The position numbers were made by a program, and so were the translations under genes. A DNA stretch of 64,000 bases from DASXMR01 sp036495525. Its GTDB lineage: Bacteria; Actinomycetota; Actinomycetes; Streptosporangiales; Streptosporangiaceae. Within the stretch, counting starts at the first letter, position 1, and each line of letters starts with the position of its first letter. Location of the stretch: positions 31,336 through 95,335 of the forward strand of contig DASXMR010000057.1 of the NCBI GenBank assembly GCA_036495525.1, written 5' to 3'. The notes beneath the pieces were generated by a model. That model did not search any database and was not told the DNA's origin. It worked only from the letters and a program-made list of their open reading frames with translations. This document shows positions 44,622 through 52,511 of the stretch, piece by piece.

Positions 44622-45058
44622 TGGCCCCACCCCAGCTCATTGACGTCCTGCTCGTCGAGGACGACCCGGGCGACGAGCTGATGACCCGCGAGGCCTTCGC
44701 GGATAACAAGATCGCTAACCGGCTGCACGTCACCAGGGACGGCGAGGAAGCCCTTGACTTCCTCTACCAGCGCGGCGCGCACGCCAAGGCGCCAAAGGTC
44801 GACCTGGTGCTGCTGGATCTCAACCTGCCGAAGTACGACGGCCGCCAGGTGCTGGAGCAGATCAGGGCAGATCCGGCGCTGACCCACATGCCGGTGGTCA
44901 TCCTCACCACGTCCTCGTCGGACGAGGACGTCATGGCCAGCTACAAGCTGCACGCCAACGCGTTCGTCACCAAGCCGGTGGACGTCAACCAGTTCATCAG
45001 CGCCGTGCGGCAGATCGACGACTTCTTCCTCAGCGTCGTCCGGCTGCCGCGCGGGTAG
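44618..45058 (+). CDS. Stand-alone response regulator (Rcp1 type)
   Basis: The 146-residue receiver has no output domain. It has LLVEDDPGDELMTREAF, GEEALDFLYQRG, phospho-acceptor D67 in LVLLDLNLPK, TTSSSDEDV and Lys in FVTKPVD. The DFLYQRG insertion and the LDLNLPK motif are characteristic of Rcp1-like receivers that pair with HisKA kinases of the preceding type. It may act as a phosphate shuttle or phosphate sink. ATG 44618 (ATGATG) overlaps the kinase stop. Convergent with the next small gene. Confidence 0.92.
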   Translation: MMAPPQLIDVLLVEDDPGDELMTREAFADNKIANRLHVTRDGEEALDFLYQRGAHAKAPKVDLVLLDLNLPKYDGRQVLEQIRADPALTHMPVVILTTSSSDEDVMASYKLHANAFVTKPVDVNQFISAVRQIDDFFLSVVRLPRG

Positions 45059-45097
45059 CGCCAGCGGCGCGGCAACCACCGGCGCGGCCGGCCAGCC

Positions 45098-45385
45098 CTA
45101 GTGGGGCATGCCGTGCGCCTGATCCGGGGCCGCGCTCCAGCCGCGCTCCGCCGGCTCGAACGAGCTCTCTCCGGCTGCCGCGTTACTGGTCAGCAGCCCG
45201 CGCTGGGTGAGCTTGGCCAGTGCCTGGTCTAGCGCCTGGTCGTCGAGGTCAGCCGCCGCGGCGATCTGGCTGCGGGTCGCCGGGCGGCCGGTGTACTCGA
45301 GCGTGGCGATGGTCTCGTAGAGGTAGGTGTCGGTGTCGGTCAGGCCCTGCGTGTCCGTCTGCACCGGGTCGCCGTGCGTGCCCAT
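45098..45385 (-). CDS. Small protein with probable winged-helix fold, 95 aa
   Basis: An acidic N-terminus (QTDTQGLTDTDTYLYETIA) leads into TGRPATRSQIAAAADLDDQALDQALAKLTQRGLL. This reads like a compact winged helix-turn-helix of the MarR/ROK type. ATG 45385 has AGGAGG at ideal spacing, so the much longer open frame upstream is not used. It lies 34 nt after the hemerythrin-like gene on the same strand. Regulator or adaptor role is inferred only. Confidence 0.7.
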   Translation of the reverse strand: MGTHGDPVQTDTQGLTDTDTYLYETIATLEYTGRPATRSQIAAAADLDDQALDQALAKLTQRGLLTSNAAAGESSFEPAERGWSAAPDQAHGMPH

Positions 45386-45419
45386 GCGCCACCTCCTGGT
45401 TGAGCCGCGGGTGCCCGGG

Positions 45420-45785
45420 TTAGCTGTCGCCGCACTCGATCGCCGCCTTGCGGAGCTTGGCCAGCGCTGCCGCCGCGGACTCGGCAGTCTGGCCGGCGGC
45501 AGGCGCCCGCTCTCCGGCCGACGCGGCGCGCTCACCCTGCGTCCTGGTCTTGCTGACCTCGCGGCCGAGCCGCCTGGCTTCCTCTGGCCCGACGGCGCGG
45601 CGCAGTAGCGGCCAGATCTCTTCTTCCTCGGCCATGTGCTCAAGGCCCGAGCTGATGATCTCGCCACGGCGCCCTTCGGCGCCTGCGGCGCTGCTGCCTA
45701 GCTTCGCCAGCGCGGCGAGCGCCCGTCTGATTTCCTCGTGATCCCGGCTCAGCAGCTCGAAAACGTCTGCCTGATCGGGGGACAT
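45420..45785 (-). CDS. Hemerythrin-like (HHE) domain protein
   Basis: The 121-residue protein opens like actinobacterial HHE-domain proteins (DVFELLSRDHEEIRRALAAL) and contains LEHMAEEEEIWPLLRRAVG, the second metal-binding helix. The C-terminal half is a low-complexity Ala/Glu/Arg segment ending in a short helix, where the remaining His/Glu ligands would be expected but are not seen. The diiron site may therefore be incomplete. GGGAGG precedes the ATG. It shares an operon with the small winged-helix gene. Confidence 0.75.
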   Translation of the reverse strand: MSPDQADVFELLSRDHEEIRRALAALAKLGSSAAGAEGRRGEIISSGLEHMAEEEEIWPLLRRAVGPEEARRLGREVSKTRTQGERAASAGERAPAAGQTAESAAAALAKLRKAAIECGDS

Positions 45786-45935
45786 GCGACCCCGTCACCT
45801 CCCGGCCCGCTGCACTGCGGGCCAACTGCCTGCGATCTAGCTCTTCAGGTCAGCTACCCGGCTGACCGGTGCTGAACCACAAGCGGCCTGCTGGCCCCCG
45901 CCGCTGGCTGGCTGCCCGCGACTCGCCTGGCCTGG

Positions 45936-47078
45936 TCAGAGCCAGTCCTTGCGGCGGAAGACGAAATACAGCGTCACGGCGATCACGACCATGAGCGCGA
46001 GTGCGGTGGCGTATCCGGTGGTCCTGCCGAAGCCGGGGTACGGCACGTTCATACCGTAGAAACCCGTGATGAACGTCGGCACCGCGATGATCGCCGCCCA
46101 GCTCGTCACCTTCTTGGTGATCACGTTCATCCGGTTGCTCTGGATCGTAAGGTTCGTCTCGAGGATGGTGGAGACCATGTCACGCAGGCTCTCGGTCCAC
46201 TCGGTCGCGCGCAGCACATGGTCGTACACGTCCTGGTAATACGGGTAAAGCGGCTCAGCAACGACGCCGAGGTCTCGCCGCATCAGCGTGTTGACGACCT
46301 CCCGCATCGGCAGCACGATCCGGCGCAGCAGCACCAGGCTCTTACGCAGCTCGAAGCTGCGCCGCTGCACGTCGCGGTCCTTGGGCTGGTCGGAGAACAG
46401 GTAGTCCTCCAGGTTCTCGATCGAGTCGTCGAGCGCCTGCACGGCAGCGAAATGGGTGTCGACAAGGTTGTCGATCAGCCCGTAAAGCAGGTATCCGACC
46501 CCGTGCTCGCTCAGGTCGGTGCTGGCATCCCAGTAGTCGAGCACCGCGCCGATATCCAGCCGGTCATCCTTGCGGATGGTGATCAGTGCGCGCGCGGTGA
46601 TGAACGCGGCGAGCTCGCTGGTGGCCAGCTCGCCGGTGTCCTGATCGAGCCGCACCGCGTAAGCGGCCAGGAACAGGTGACTGCGGTAACGGTCGAGCTT
46701 GGGACGCTCGTGCGGCAGCAGCGCGTCTTCGACGGCCACCGGGTGCAGGCCGAATTCCTCGCTCAGCACCCCGAGGTCATGCTCGTTCGGATCCCGCAGG
46801 TCCAGCCAGATCACCGAAGCCGGGTCGGCCAGGTAGTCGCTGATGTCAGCGACCGGGAAGCCCTCTTTCTTCAGCACGCCGTCCTGGTAGAGCCGCGTCC
46901 TTGCCTGGCAGCTTGTCCCGCTCGACGGGGCGATGGCCGCCGCCGCCGCCGAGTCAGCCTTGCTGCCGCTCAGGGTGAGCGCGCCGCTGGCATCGGCGCC
47001 GGTGATAGTAGCGCCGGGCGTGCTGCCAGCGCCGTCGCGGCCTGCCTGGGCAGCCGGCCGCGGATGCTCGCCGGTCAT
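45936..47078 (-). CDS. corA: CorA-family magnesium/divalent-cation transporter
   Basis: The 380-residue protein has an Ala/Ser-rich N-terminal extension of about 60 residues and the CorA cytoplasmic funnel domain (VIWLDLRDPNEHDLGVLSEE, HPVAVEDALLPHERPKLDRY). Two C-terminal transmembrane segments are separated by the selectivity motif GMN (FYGMNVPYPGFG), and it ends in a basic tail (FRRKDWL). CorA works as a homopentamer. ATG 47078 follows GGGAG; a further in-frame start at 47129 is less likely. It is divergent from the DUF3040 gene. Confidence 0.95.
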   Translation of the reverse strand: MTGEHPRPAAQAGRDGAGSTPGATITGADASGALTLSGSKADSAAAAAIAPSSGTSCQARTRLYQDGVLKKEGFPVADISDYLADPASVIWLDLRDPNEHDLGVLSEEFGLHPVAVEDALLPHERPKLDRYRSHLFLAAYAVRLDQDTGELATSELAAFITARALITIRKDDRLDIGAVLDYWDASTDLSEHGVGYLLYGLIDNLVDTHFAAVQALDDSIENLEDYLFSDQPKDRDVQRRSFELRKSLVLLRRIVLPMREVVNTLMRRDLGVVAEPLYPYYQDVYDHVLRATEWTESLRDMVSTILETNLTIQSNRMNVITKKVTSWAAIIAVPTFITGFYGMNVPYPGFGRTTGYATALALMVVIAVTLYFVFRRKDWL

Positions 47079-47272
47079 TTCACGCTCCCGGATCGAGATC
47101 GGCCCGGCCCGTGCCGGAGCCAGCTCCATTGTGCCTGGTCGCAGGCCAGGCCGGCGAACCGGCTGAGATCCTGCAATCGCGTGCCGGTCGTTTCGCGCGG
47201 CTCAGCCGGGTAGTAAAGCCCCAGCATCCGCGCAGGTCGCGGCCCCACCTGAAGGAGATCGGAGATAGCACC

Positions 47273-47686
47273 ATGGGCTTGACCGCTCGCCAGCAGCGGA
47301 TCCTCGACGGCATCAGCGGGGCGCTGCAGGCGCGCGATCCGCAGCTGGTCGGCATGTTCTCGACCTTCGCCAGGCTGAACCGGAACGAGCCGCTGCCGTG
47401 GCGCGAGCAGCTGGTGCCAGGGCCGCTGATGCGGGCCGCCGGCGGCATGCGGCTGACCTGCGCCCCCCGCCCGCGGCTGCTCGCCCTGGTGTTCACGCCG
47501 GTGCTGCTCGCGCTCATCGCGTGCCTGCTGCTGGCCAGCCCGCTTGGCGGCGGCCAGCGCGGCTGCGGCTCGATGCTCGGCATCCACGCGCTTCAGCTGG
47601 CCGGCCAGGCGGAATGCTCTGCCCCGCCGGCCGGGTCCTCCGCCCCGTTGTGGCCCGCGCTGCGCGACCCGCTGATCAGCCGCTAG
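47273..47686 (+). CDS. DUF3040-domain membrane protein
   Basis: The 137-residue protein opens with GLTARQQRILDGISGALQ, the helix that defines DUF3040. Its single transmembrane segment is LLALVFTPVLLALIACLLLA at about residues 66-86, followed by a short Cys/Ser/Pro-rich outside tail with three Cys. DUF3040 proteins are small, actinobacteria-specific membrane proteins of unknown function. ATG 47273 is preceded by AAGGAGATCGGAG. Its stop interlocks with that of the opposite gene in CTAG. Confidence 0.85.
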   Translation: MGLTARQQRILDGISGALQARDPQLVGMFSTFARLNRNEPLPWREQLVPGPLMRAAGGMRLTCAPRPRLLALVFTPVLLALIACLLLASPLGGGQRGCGSMLGIHALQLAGQAECSAPPAGSSAPLWPALRDPLISR

Positions 47687-48195
47687 TTTTCCCGGTACTC
47701 GTCGTACTCGTAGGTCTGCCCGTCGGCTTCTCGCCCGGCCTGGTGCCCAGCCTGATCCTGGCCGGCCGGCTGCTCGTGCCCGGCGCCGTGCTCGTGCCCG
47801 GCGCCGTGCTCATGCCCCGCTGACTGTTCGGAGCCCACGGCCTCGAATTCCGAGGTGTCGTACTCGGCGCTCGCGTCAGGGACCGGCGGCGGGCCAGGGT
47901 CTTCCTCGGACCGTATCGGCTGCACGCTTTCCAGCGCCTCAGGGTCGATGTGCACGTAAGACGGATAGTTGGCCTCGTCGATGTGCCCGACCACCGGCCC
48001 GCCGCGGCCCCGGCGCACGATGATCCTGCGCCGCAGCCAGTTGTCCCCGCTCCGGTTGAGCAGCAGGCCAGCGACCCCGACCAGCATGATCACTACGCCG
48101 GCGACCTGGAGGTTCAGGAATCGGGGATGAGCCGTCACGGCGAAGGTGAGGATCGCGCCGAAGGCCACCAACGTCAGGCATGTGGCGGTTCTCAT
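47683..48195 (-). CDS. Small membrane protein with His-rich C-terminal tail
   Basis: The 170-residue protein has two N-terminal hydrophobic helices (CLTLVAFGAILTFAVTA and VAGVVIMLVGVAGLLLN) and a basic turn (RRRIIVRRGRG). A conserved-looking HIDEANYPSYVHID segment follows, then a long acidic tail with tandem GHEHGA units. The helical pair resembles the small DUF6458-like actinobacterial membrane proteins. The His repeats could bind metal, which is notable with corA close by, but this is inference. ATG 48195 follows GGAAGGATAAAAC. Confidence 0.75.
   Translation of the reverse strand: MRTATCLTLVAFGAILTFAVTAHPRFLNLQVAGVVIMLVGVAGLLLNRSGDNWLRRRIIVRRGRGGPVVGHIDEANYPSYVHIDPEALESVQPIRSEEDPGPPPVPDASAEYDTSEFEAVGSEQSAGHEHGAGHEHGAGHEQPAGQDQAGHQAGREADGQTYEYDEYREN
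47771..47819 (-). repeat. Tandem 18-nt repeats encoding GHEHGA units
   Basis: Two identical 18-nt copies (47771-47788, 47789-47806) and a third partial, diverged copy are arranged head to tail. They encode the His-rich tail of the membrane protein. Confidence 0.8.
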
Positions 48196-48262
48196 GTTTT
48201 ATCCTTCCGATGAGCCCTGCGCTGATGATCGTGGAAAAACTCGACATGTCGCAGGTTCGCCA

Positions 48263-48313
48263 CGCCGGCGCCTGCCGGGTACCCGGCGCCTGCCGGGCCA
48301 AACGGCGCCGGCG
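48263..48313. repeat. Nested palindromes and direct repeat between divergent genes
   Basis: CGCCGGCGCC (48263-48272) pairs with GGCGCCGGCG (48304-48313). Inside lies a perfect 14-bp palindrome, GCCGGGTACCCGGC (48274-48287), and a 15-nt direct repeat (CCGGCGCCTGCCGGG) with an 18-nt period. It could fold into a strong cruciform or RNA structure. It lies between two divergent genes, so it is not a terminator for either. Confidence 0.55.
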
Positions 48314-48453
48314 GGGCGCCAGCCCGGCGGGAGTCAATGGCTGGTGATGTTTGGAGTGGCCGGCCAGGGAAACCTGCCGGATGGCTTTACCGCAAATGGG
48401 CGGCCTGTAGTTCAACAGTATGCAGCGAAAGCATTGACTCCCGGAGGCTCCGA

Positions 48454-48651
48454 ATGCGCGCGGTTTCTGTGCTGATCGTCATCTGGCTGGTTATTGGCGC
48501 CATTGCCGCGGGTCAGCGGCACTACTACAACGGCTCGGTCAATTCCTGCGTCAAGGCGGGCACCATCGCGCTGACGATCGTGGCTGGGCCGCTCAACTAC
48601 TTCGGCGTGAACCCCAAGATCCGCTGCACGGCACCGAAGCCGAGCAGGTGA
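48454..48651 (+). CDS. Small single-span membrane or secreted protein, 65 aa
   Basis: The product has one N-terminal hydrophobic helix (VSVLIVIWLVIGAIAAGQ) followed by about 40 residues with two Cys (NSCVKAG, KIRCTA). The helix could be an uncleaved anchor or a signal peptide. The ATG has CCGGAGG at good spacing, and a longer in-frame start at 48337 looks non-coding. Its stop overlaps the WhiB start by 4 nt (GTGA), implying translational coupling. Family not recognised. Confidence 0.75.
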   Translation: MRAVSVLIVIWLVIGAIAAGQRHYYNGSVNSCVKAGTIALTIVAGPLNYFGVNPKIRCTAPKPSR

Positions 48652-49022
48652 CGGCTCCGAGCCAGGAGATCCGCCAGGTGGTTCCCGCCATGCTGACGGG
48701 CCAGCTGCGGCGCGGCCGTGCCCTCGGCGGGGATCTGGCCGCCGAGGGCAGCGCGACGCTGGTCAGCCTCGACGGGGAAGACTGGCGGGCGAGCGGGGCA
48801 TGCGTGAACTCCGATCCGGAGATCTTCTTCCCGCTGCCGCGCGGCGGGCGGGCACAGCTCGCCAGGGCCAGGGCGCTCTGCGCGCGCTGCCGGGTCCGCG
48901 AGCCCTGCCTGGCTTTCGCCTTGCGTACCCGCCAGGAGTACGGCATCTGGGGCGGGCTGACCGAGGATGAGCGCCGCGCGCACCGCCGCGCCAGCAGGCG
49001 CAGGACTGCAGCGGCCCGCTAG
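48648..49022 (+). CDS. WhiB-family iron-sulfur transcriptional regulator (Wbl)
   Basis: The 124-residue protein has the four [4Fe-4S] Cys of Wbl proteins (C52, C78, C81, C87 in GACVNSDPEIFF and ALCARCRVREPC). It also has the GIWGG turn (99-103) that contacts sigma factor region 4, and a basic C-terminal tail (RRAHRRASRRRTAAAR) for DNA binding. An N-terminal extension of about 40 residues is unlike WhiB1-type short forms; an internal ATG at 48690 would shorten it. Wbl proteins act with the primary sigma factor in development, redox or antibiotic responses. Which subclass this is cannot be told from sequence alone. Confidence 0.93.
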   Translation: MTAPSQEIRQVVPAMLTGQLRRGRALGGDLAAEGSATLVSLDGEDWRASGACVNSDPEIFFPLPRGGRAQLARARALCARCRVREPCLAFALRTRQEYGIWGGLTEDERRAHRRASRRRTAAAR

Positions 49023-49158
49023 TGACGGCCGTTACTGTTAGGCAGGTGCAGGGCCGGTTCGGCATTACGCTGGGCCAGCCGGGCAGCTGCCCGCTGACCT
49101 CGTAGAGGTGACGCGAGTGGCCGTCGGCGCGACTAAATGATGCCGGAGGCATGTCCGC

Positions 49159-50016
49159 GTGGCGAATCCGCACTTCGCAAACCTTGGCGATGTCTGGAAG
49201 CACCTGCTGCTCGCCGAGGTCATCAGCGAGCTGCGGCCTGAGCACTACGTCGAGACCCACGCCGGGTCGGCCAGTTACCCGCTGACCGGCGACGCCGAGC
49301 GCTGCCTCGGTGCGCAGATGTTCCTTAGCGCGTCAGCGGAACTCGAGCCACTGCTCAGCAGCCCCTACCGGCGGCACATCCTGGAGTTCGCCAGGGCCGC
49401 CGAGCCGTCGTATCCAGGTTCGCCGCTGCTGGCGATGATGCTGCTCGGCCACGGGTGCCGTTATGTCTTTTGTGACACGGACCCGGCGAGCATCGCAGAT
49501 CTGCGGGCCGCGCGAGAACGTCTCGGGCTGCCCGACAAGGTCCGGCTGATCTGCGGTGATGGCCTGGCTGAGACAGCGGCGCTGCTGCAAGGCAATGGCA
49601 TCGGCGCGGCCAGCCTTATTCACGTCGACCCTTTCGACTTCGGTGCGGCCGGCGCCGGCGCCCCCAGCGCGCTTGAGCTGGTCGCCTGCCTTGCTGCCGC
49701 GGGCATCCCGACGTTCGCCTGGTACGGGCTGGCAGCCGCATCGGCCGCGAACGAGCTGCTCCATGAGGTGACCGGCGCGGCGCCCGCGGCTCTGGCCTGC
49801 TGTGCCGAGCTGCGTGTCAGCGGACGGCGGGCGAACGCGGCGGGCATCGGCTCGGGCTGCGGAGTCCTGTTCGCCGCGCCGGACCTGGCCCCGGCTGGGC
49901 CGATGCGGCGAGCCGCCGACGCCTTCGTTCTGGCCTTCAACGAGCACAGTGCCGCGGCCGGGGCCGGCCTGCGGGTCACGAGCACCTTCGCCATGTCCGG
50001 CGGCAGCGCCGGCTGA
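49159..50016 (+). CDS. RlmJ-like (DUF519) methyltransferase
   Basis: The 285-residue protein begins with NPHFANLGDVWKHLLLAEV, comparable to the RlmJ N-terminal motif. It also has VETHAGSASYPL, a YPGSPLLA block, the SAM-domain acidic loop VFCDTDPAS and a catalytic-loop equivalent HVDPFDF in place of DPPY. RlmJ N6-methylates A2030 of 23S rRNA in E. coli. The altered catalytic loop means the target here may differ. GTG 49159 follows CCGGAGG. The leader contains a perfect palindrome, CGGGCAGCTGCCCG (49080-49093). Confidence 0.7.
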   Translation: MANPHFANLGDVWKHLLLAEVISELRPEHYVETHAGSASYPLTGDAERCLGAQMFLSASAELEPLLSSPYRRHILEFARAAEPSYPGSPLLAMMLLGHGCRYVFCDTDPASIADLRAARERLGLPDKVRLICGDGLAETAALLQGNGIGAASLIHVDPFDFGAAGAGAPSALELVACLAAAGIPTFAWYGLAAASAANELLHEVTGAAPAALACCAELRVSGRRANAAGIGSGCGVLFAAPDLAPAGPMRRAADAFVLAFNEHSAAAGAGLRVTSTFAMSGGSAG

Positions 50017-50179
50017 CGAGCGGCAGCGCCAGGGCTTGCGAGGCCGGGCTGCTGGGCACGCGTGCACCAGTTCCTGGCCGGCCGCCGCCTCGCGGCGCTG
50101 CTGCGGCAGCGGGAGTAGCACCGGATCGGCCCGGCGGAGGACGACGGCCGGGCGGGCGGCGGGGCAGGCTGGCTTGGTG

Positions 50180-51343
50180 ATGCCAGCCACCGCGGTGCGA
50201 TCGCAGCCGGTCCCGCTGCTGTTCCTGCTCGCCGACACCGGCGGCGGGCACCGCAGCGCCGCGCTGGCGGTGCGCGAGGCCATTGAGCAGGCGCACCCCG
50301 GCCAGTTCTCGGTGACGTTCTGCGACCCGCTCGCCGGGCCTGGCGTGCCCTGGCCGCTGCGGCTGCTGACCAGCCTGTACGGGCCAGCGGTCCGGCTGGC
50401 CACGCCCGCCTGGGCGGCCGCTTACTACCTCACGAACTCCCGCCCGGCGGTCTGGCTGCTGGAGCGAACGGTGCTGGCGCTCGCCGTCCGGCCGCTGGCC
50501 AGCATCCTCACGCGGCTCAGGCCCGCGCTGATCGTCTCGTTTCATCCGCTGGCCAGCCCGCCGGTCGGCCGGGCCAGGCGGGCGCTGGCCGGCCTGCCGC
50601 TGCTCACCGTCGTCACCGACCTGGCCGGCTGGCACGCCTCCTGGCGCGGCGGCCGGCCTGCGCGGATCATCGCGCCGGCCGCGGGGACCGCTGGCCTGCC
50701 CGTCGGCGGCCAGTTCCAGGCGCGGCCAGCCAGCCAGCGGGAGCGCGCACGGCTGCGCCGGTCGCTCGGGCTGCGTCCCGGTTCCTTCACCGTCCTGCTG
50801 GCCGGCGGCGGGGAGGGCTACGGCGCGCTGGCCAGGCAGGCCGCCGCGATCCTGCGGCTGCCCGGCGACTTGCAGGTCGCCGTGATCTGCGGGCGCAATC
50901 TGGCCCTGCGGCGCAGGCTTGCCCGGCTGGCCGGCCGGGAGAACCGGCTGACCGTGCTGCCGTTCGTGGACAATATGGCGGCCTGGCTGCGCAGCGCCGA
51001 TGTGTGCGTCACCAAGGCCGGCCCGGCGACGATCGCCGAGGCGGCCTGCTGCGGCACCCCGCTGCTGCTCACTTCCCACCTGCCTGGACAGGAGCGCGGC
51101 AACATCGAACTGGTGGCCGGCGCCGGAGCAGGCCGCCTGGCAGCCAGCCGGCCGGCCGCGCTGGCCGCGCAGATCAGCCGGCTGCGCGGTGATCCGGCCG
51201 CGCTGACGGCCATGCGGGCCGCCGCGGCGAGGCTCGGCAGTCCGGCCGCGGCCGGTCAGGTGGCCGACGCCATCGCCGCGCTGGCCCTGCCTGCCGGAAC
51301 GCGCGGCGGCGCTGTGCTGCGAGGCAGCAATGCCGCTGGCTGA
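50180..51343 (+). CDS. MurG/MGDG-synthase-like glycosyltransferase (GT28 type)
   Basis: The 387-residue GT-B enzyme has LFLLADTGGGHRSAA, the N-terminal MGDG-synthase/UgtP signature. HPLASPP and VVTDLAGWHASW follow, and the donor-binding C-terminal part has VLLAGGGEGYG, VLPFVDNMAAWLRSADVCVTKAGPATIAEA and LTSHLPGQERGN. Family members transfer a sugar to diacylglycerol or another lipid acceptor at the membrane face. ATG 50180 is chosen, with GTG 50177 adjacent. The gene overlaps the following glycosidase gene by 14 nt, suggesting a shared pathway. Confidence 0.88.
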   Translation: MPATAVRSQPVPLLFLLADTGGGHRSAALAVREAIEQAHPGQFSVTFCDPLAGPGVPWPLRLLTSLYGPAVRLATPAWAAAYYLTNSRPAVWLLERTVLALAVRPLASILTRLRPALIVSFHPLASPPVGRARRALAGLPLLTVVTDLAGWHASWRGGRPARIIAPAAGTAGLPVGGQFQARPASQRERARLRRSLGLRPGSFTVLLAGGGEGYGALARQAAAILRLPGDLQVAVICGRNLALRRRLARLAGRENRLTVLPFVDNMAAWLRSADVCVTKAGPATIAEAACCGTPLLLTSHLPGQERGNIELVAGAGAGRLAASRPAALAAQISRLRGDPAALTAMRAAAARLGSPAAAGQVADAIAALALPAGTRGGAVLRGSNAAG

Positions 51344-52511
51344 CCGGCCGGCCGGAGCCGCCGCCCGCAGGCTGCTGTACGGCGCGGCGGCTGGTGCGCT
51401 GCTGTACCCGGCGGCGTCGCAGCTGCGGGTGCGGCGGGCAGCACGGCCGCAGACGGATGAGTGGCGCCGGCTGCCGGTGGCGCCCGGCGGCAGCACGATG
51501 CTGGGCCTCAGCTTCCGGCCGCTGCAGGCGGAGACGTTCGGGCTCGACCAGCGGGCCGCGCTCGCCCGGCTGCTCGGTTACCCGTATCAGCTGATCCGGC
51601 TGCCTGCCTACTGGAACCGGATCGAGCGTGAGCCGGGACGGTTCGATACCGCCGGGCTCGACTGGATGATCGAGGCGGCCGAGCAGGCTGGCAAGCGAAT
51701 CATCGTCTGCCTGGGGCCGGTGAAGGCCTTCGGCTATCCGGAGTTCTTCGTGCCCGGTCATCAGCTGCCGCGGCCGCTGCCCGAGGGCGAGCTGATCGGG
51801 CCAGCCGGGCACGCCGTCCTGCTGCGGGCTGCCACGACGTTCGCTACCGCCCTGGTAGAGCGCTACCGCGATCGCCAGGCGATCGTCGGGTGGCAGGTCG
51901 AGCACGAGGCAGTCGACCCGCTGGGGCTCGAGCACTCGTGGCGGCTGTCCGACGCGTTCGCGCTGGCCGAGGTGAGCGCCGTCCGCGCGGCCGACCCGGC
52001 TCGGCCGGTACTGCTCAGCGGCTTCCTGCCTGCCTCCGCGCCGGTCGCGCTGCAGCAGTGGTGGCGGACCAGAGGGCAGGGTGACTCGCTGGCCTTCGCG
52101 GGGCGGGCCGCCGACATCGTCGGCATCGACTTCTATCCACGGCACGCGGTGCTCTCCGCGGCCGGGCTGACCATGTACCTGGACGGGAGCCGGTCCTCGT
52201 GGCACCGGTTGCGGCTGCGGCGCGTGCTCGCCAGCGCGGCGGCCGGTGACAGGCGGGTGATGATCGCCGAGGGCCAGGCGGAGCCGTGGGAGGCGGTGAC
52301 GACGCCGCCGAGCCCGGCCGGCCGGGTGATGTACAGCTGCCCGCCCGAGCAGATGATCAGGAATTACAGCCTTGCCGCGCGCTGGCAGCGCCATCTGCCT
52401 GGCGGGCTTTGGGCCTACCTGTTCTGGGGCGCTGAGTACTGGCTGCTGCGAGCCAGTCAGGGCGACCCGAGCTACCTGCAGGCGTTCGAGCGCGTGCTGC
52501 AAGAGAGCTAG
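51330..52511 (+). CDS. Clan-A (TIM-barrel) glycoside hydrolase-like protein
   Basis: The 393-residue protein has a hydrophobic N-terminus (GAAAGALLYPAA) that may anchor or export it. A beta/alpha barrel follows with GLSFRPLQAETFGLD, YQLIRLPAYWNRIEREPG, acid/base Glu probable in GWQVEHEAVDPLG and nucleophile Glu probable in VMIAEGQAEPW. The layout is that of GH5/GH42-like clan-A retaining glycosidases, but the family cannot be fixed by eye. It overlaps the upstream GT28-type gene, suggesting synthesis or turnover of a common glycolipid or glycan. Its stop interlocks with that of the ABC permease in CTAG. Confidence 0.75.
   Translation: MPLADRPAGAAARRLLYGAAAGALLYPAASQLRVRRAARPQTDEWRRLPVAPGGSTMLGLSFRPLQAETFGLDQRAALARLLGYPYQLIRLPAYWNRIEREPGRFDTAGLDWMIEAAEQAGKRIIVCLGPVKAFGYPEFFVPGHQLPRPLPEGELIGPAGHAVLLRAATTFATALVERYRDRQAIVGWQVEHEAVDPLGLEHSWRLSDAFALAEVSAVRAADPARPVLLSGFLPASAPVALQQWWRTRGQGDSLAFAGRAADIVGIDFYPRHAVLSAAGLTMYLDGSRSSWHRLRLRRVLASAAAGDRRVMIAEGQAEPWEAVTTPPSPAGRVMYSCPPEQMIRNYSLAARWQRHLPGGLWAYLFWGAEYWLLRASQGDPSYLQAFERVLQES

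Noticed and set aside
48263..48313. Palindromic cluster as a transcription terminator
   Set aside because: It lies between the starts of two divergent genes, so neither transcript ends there.
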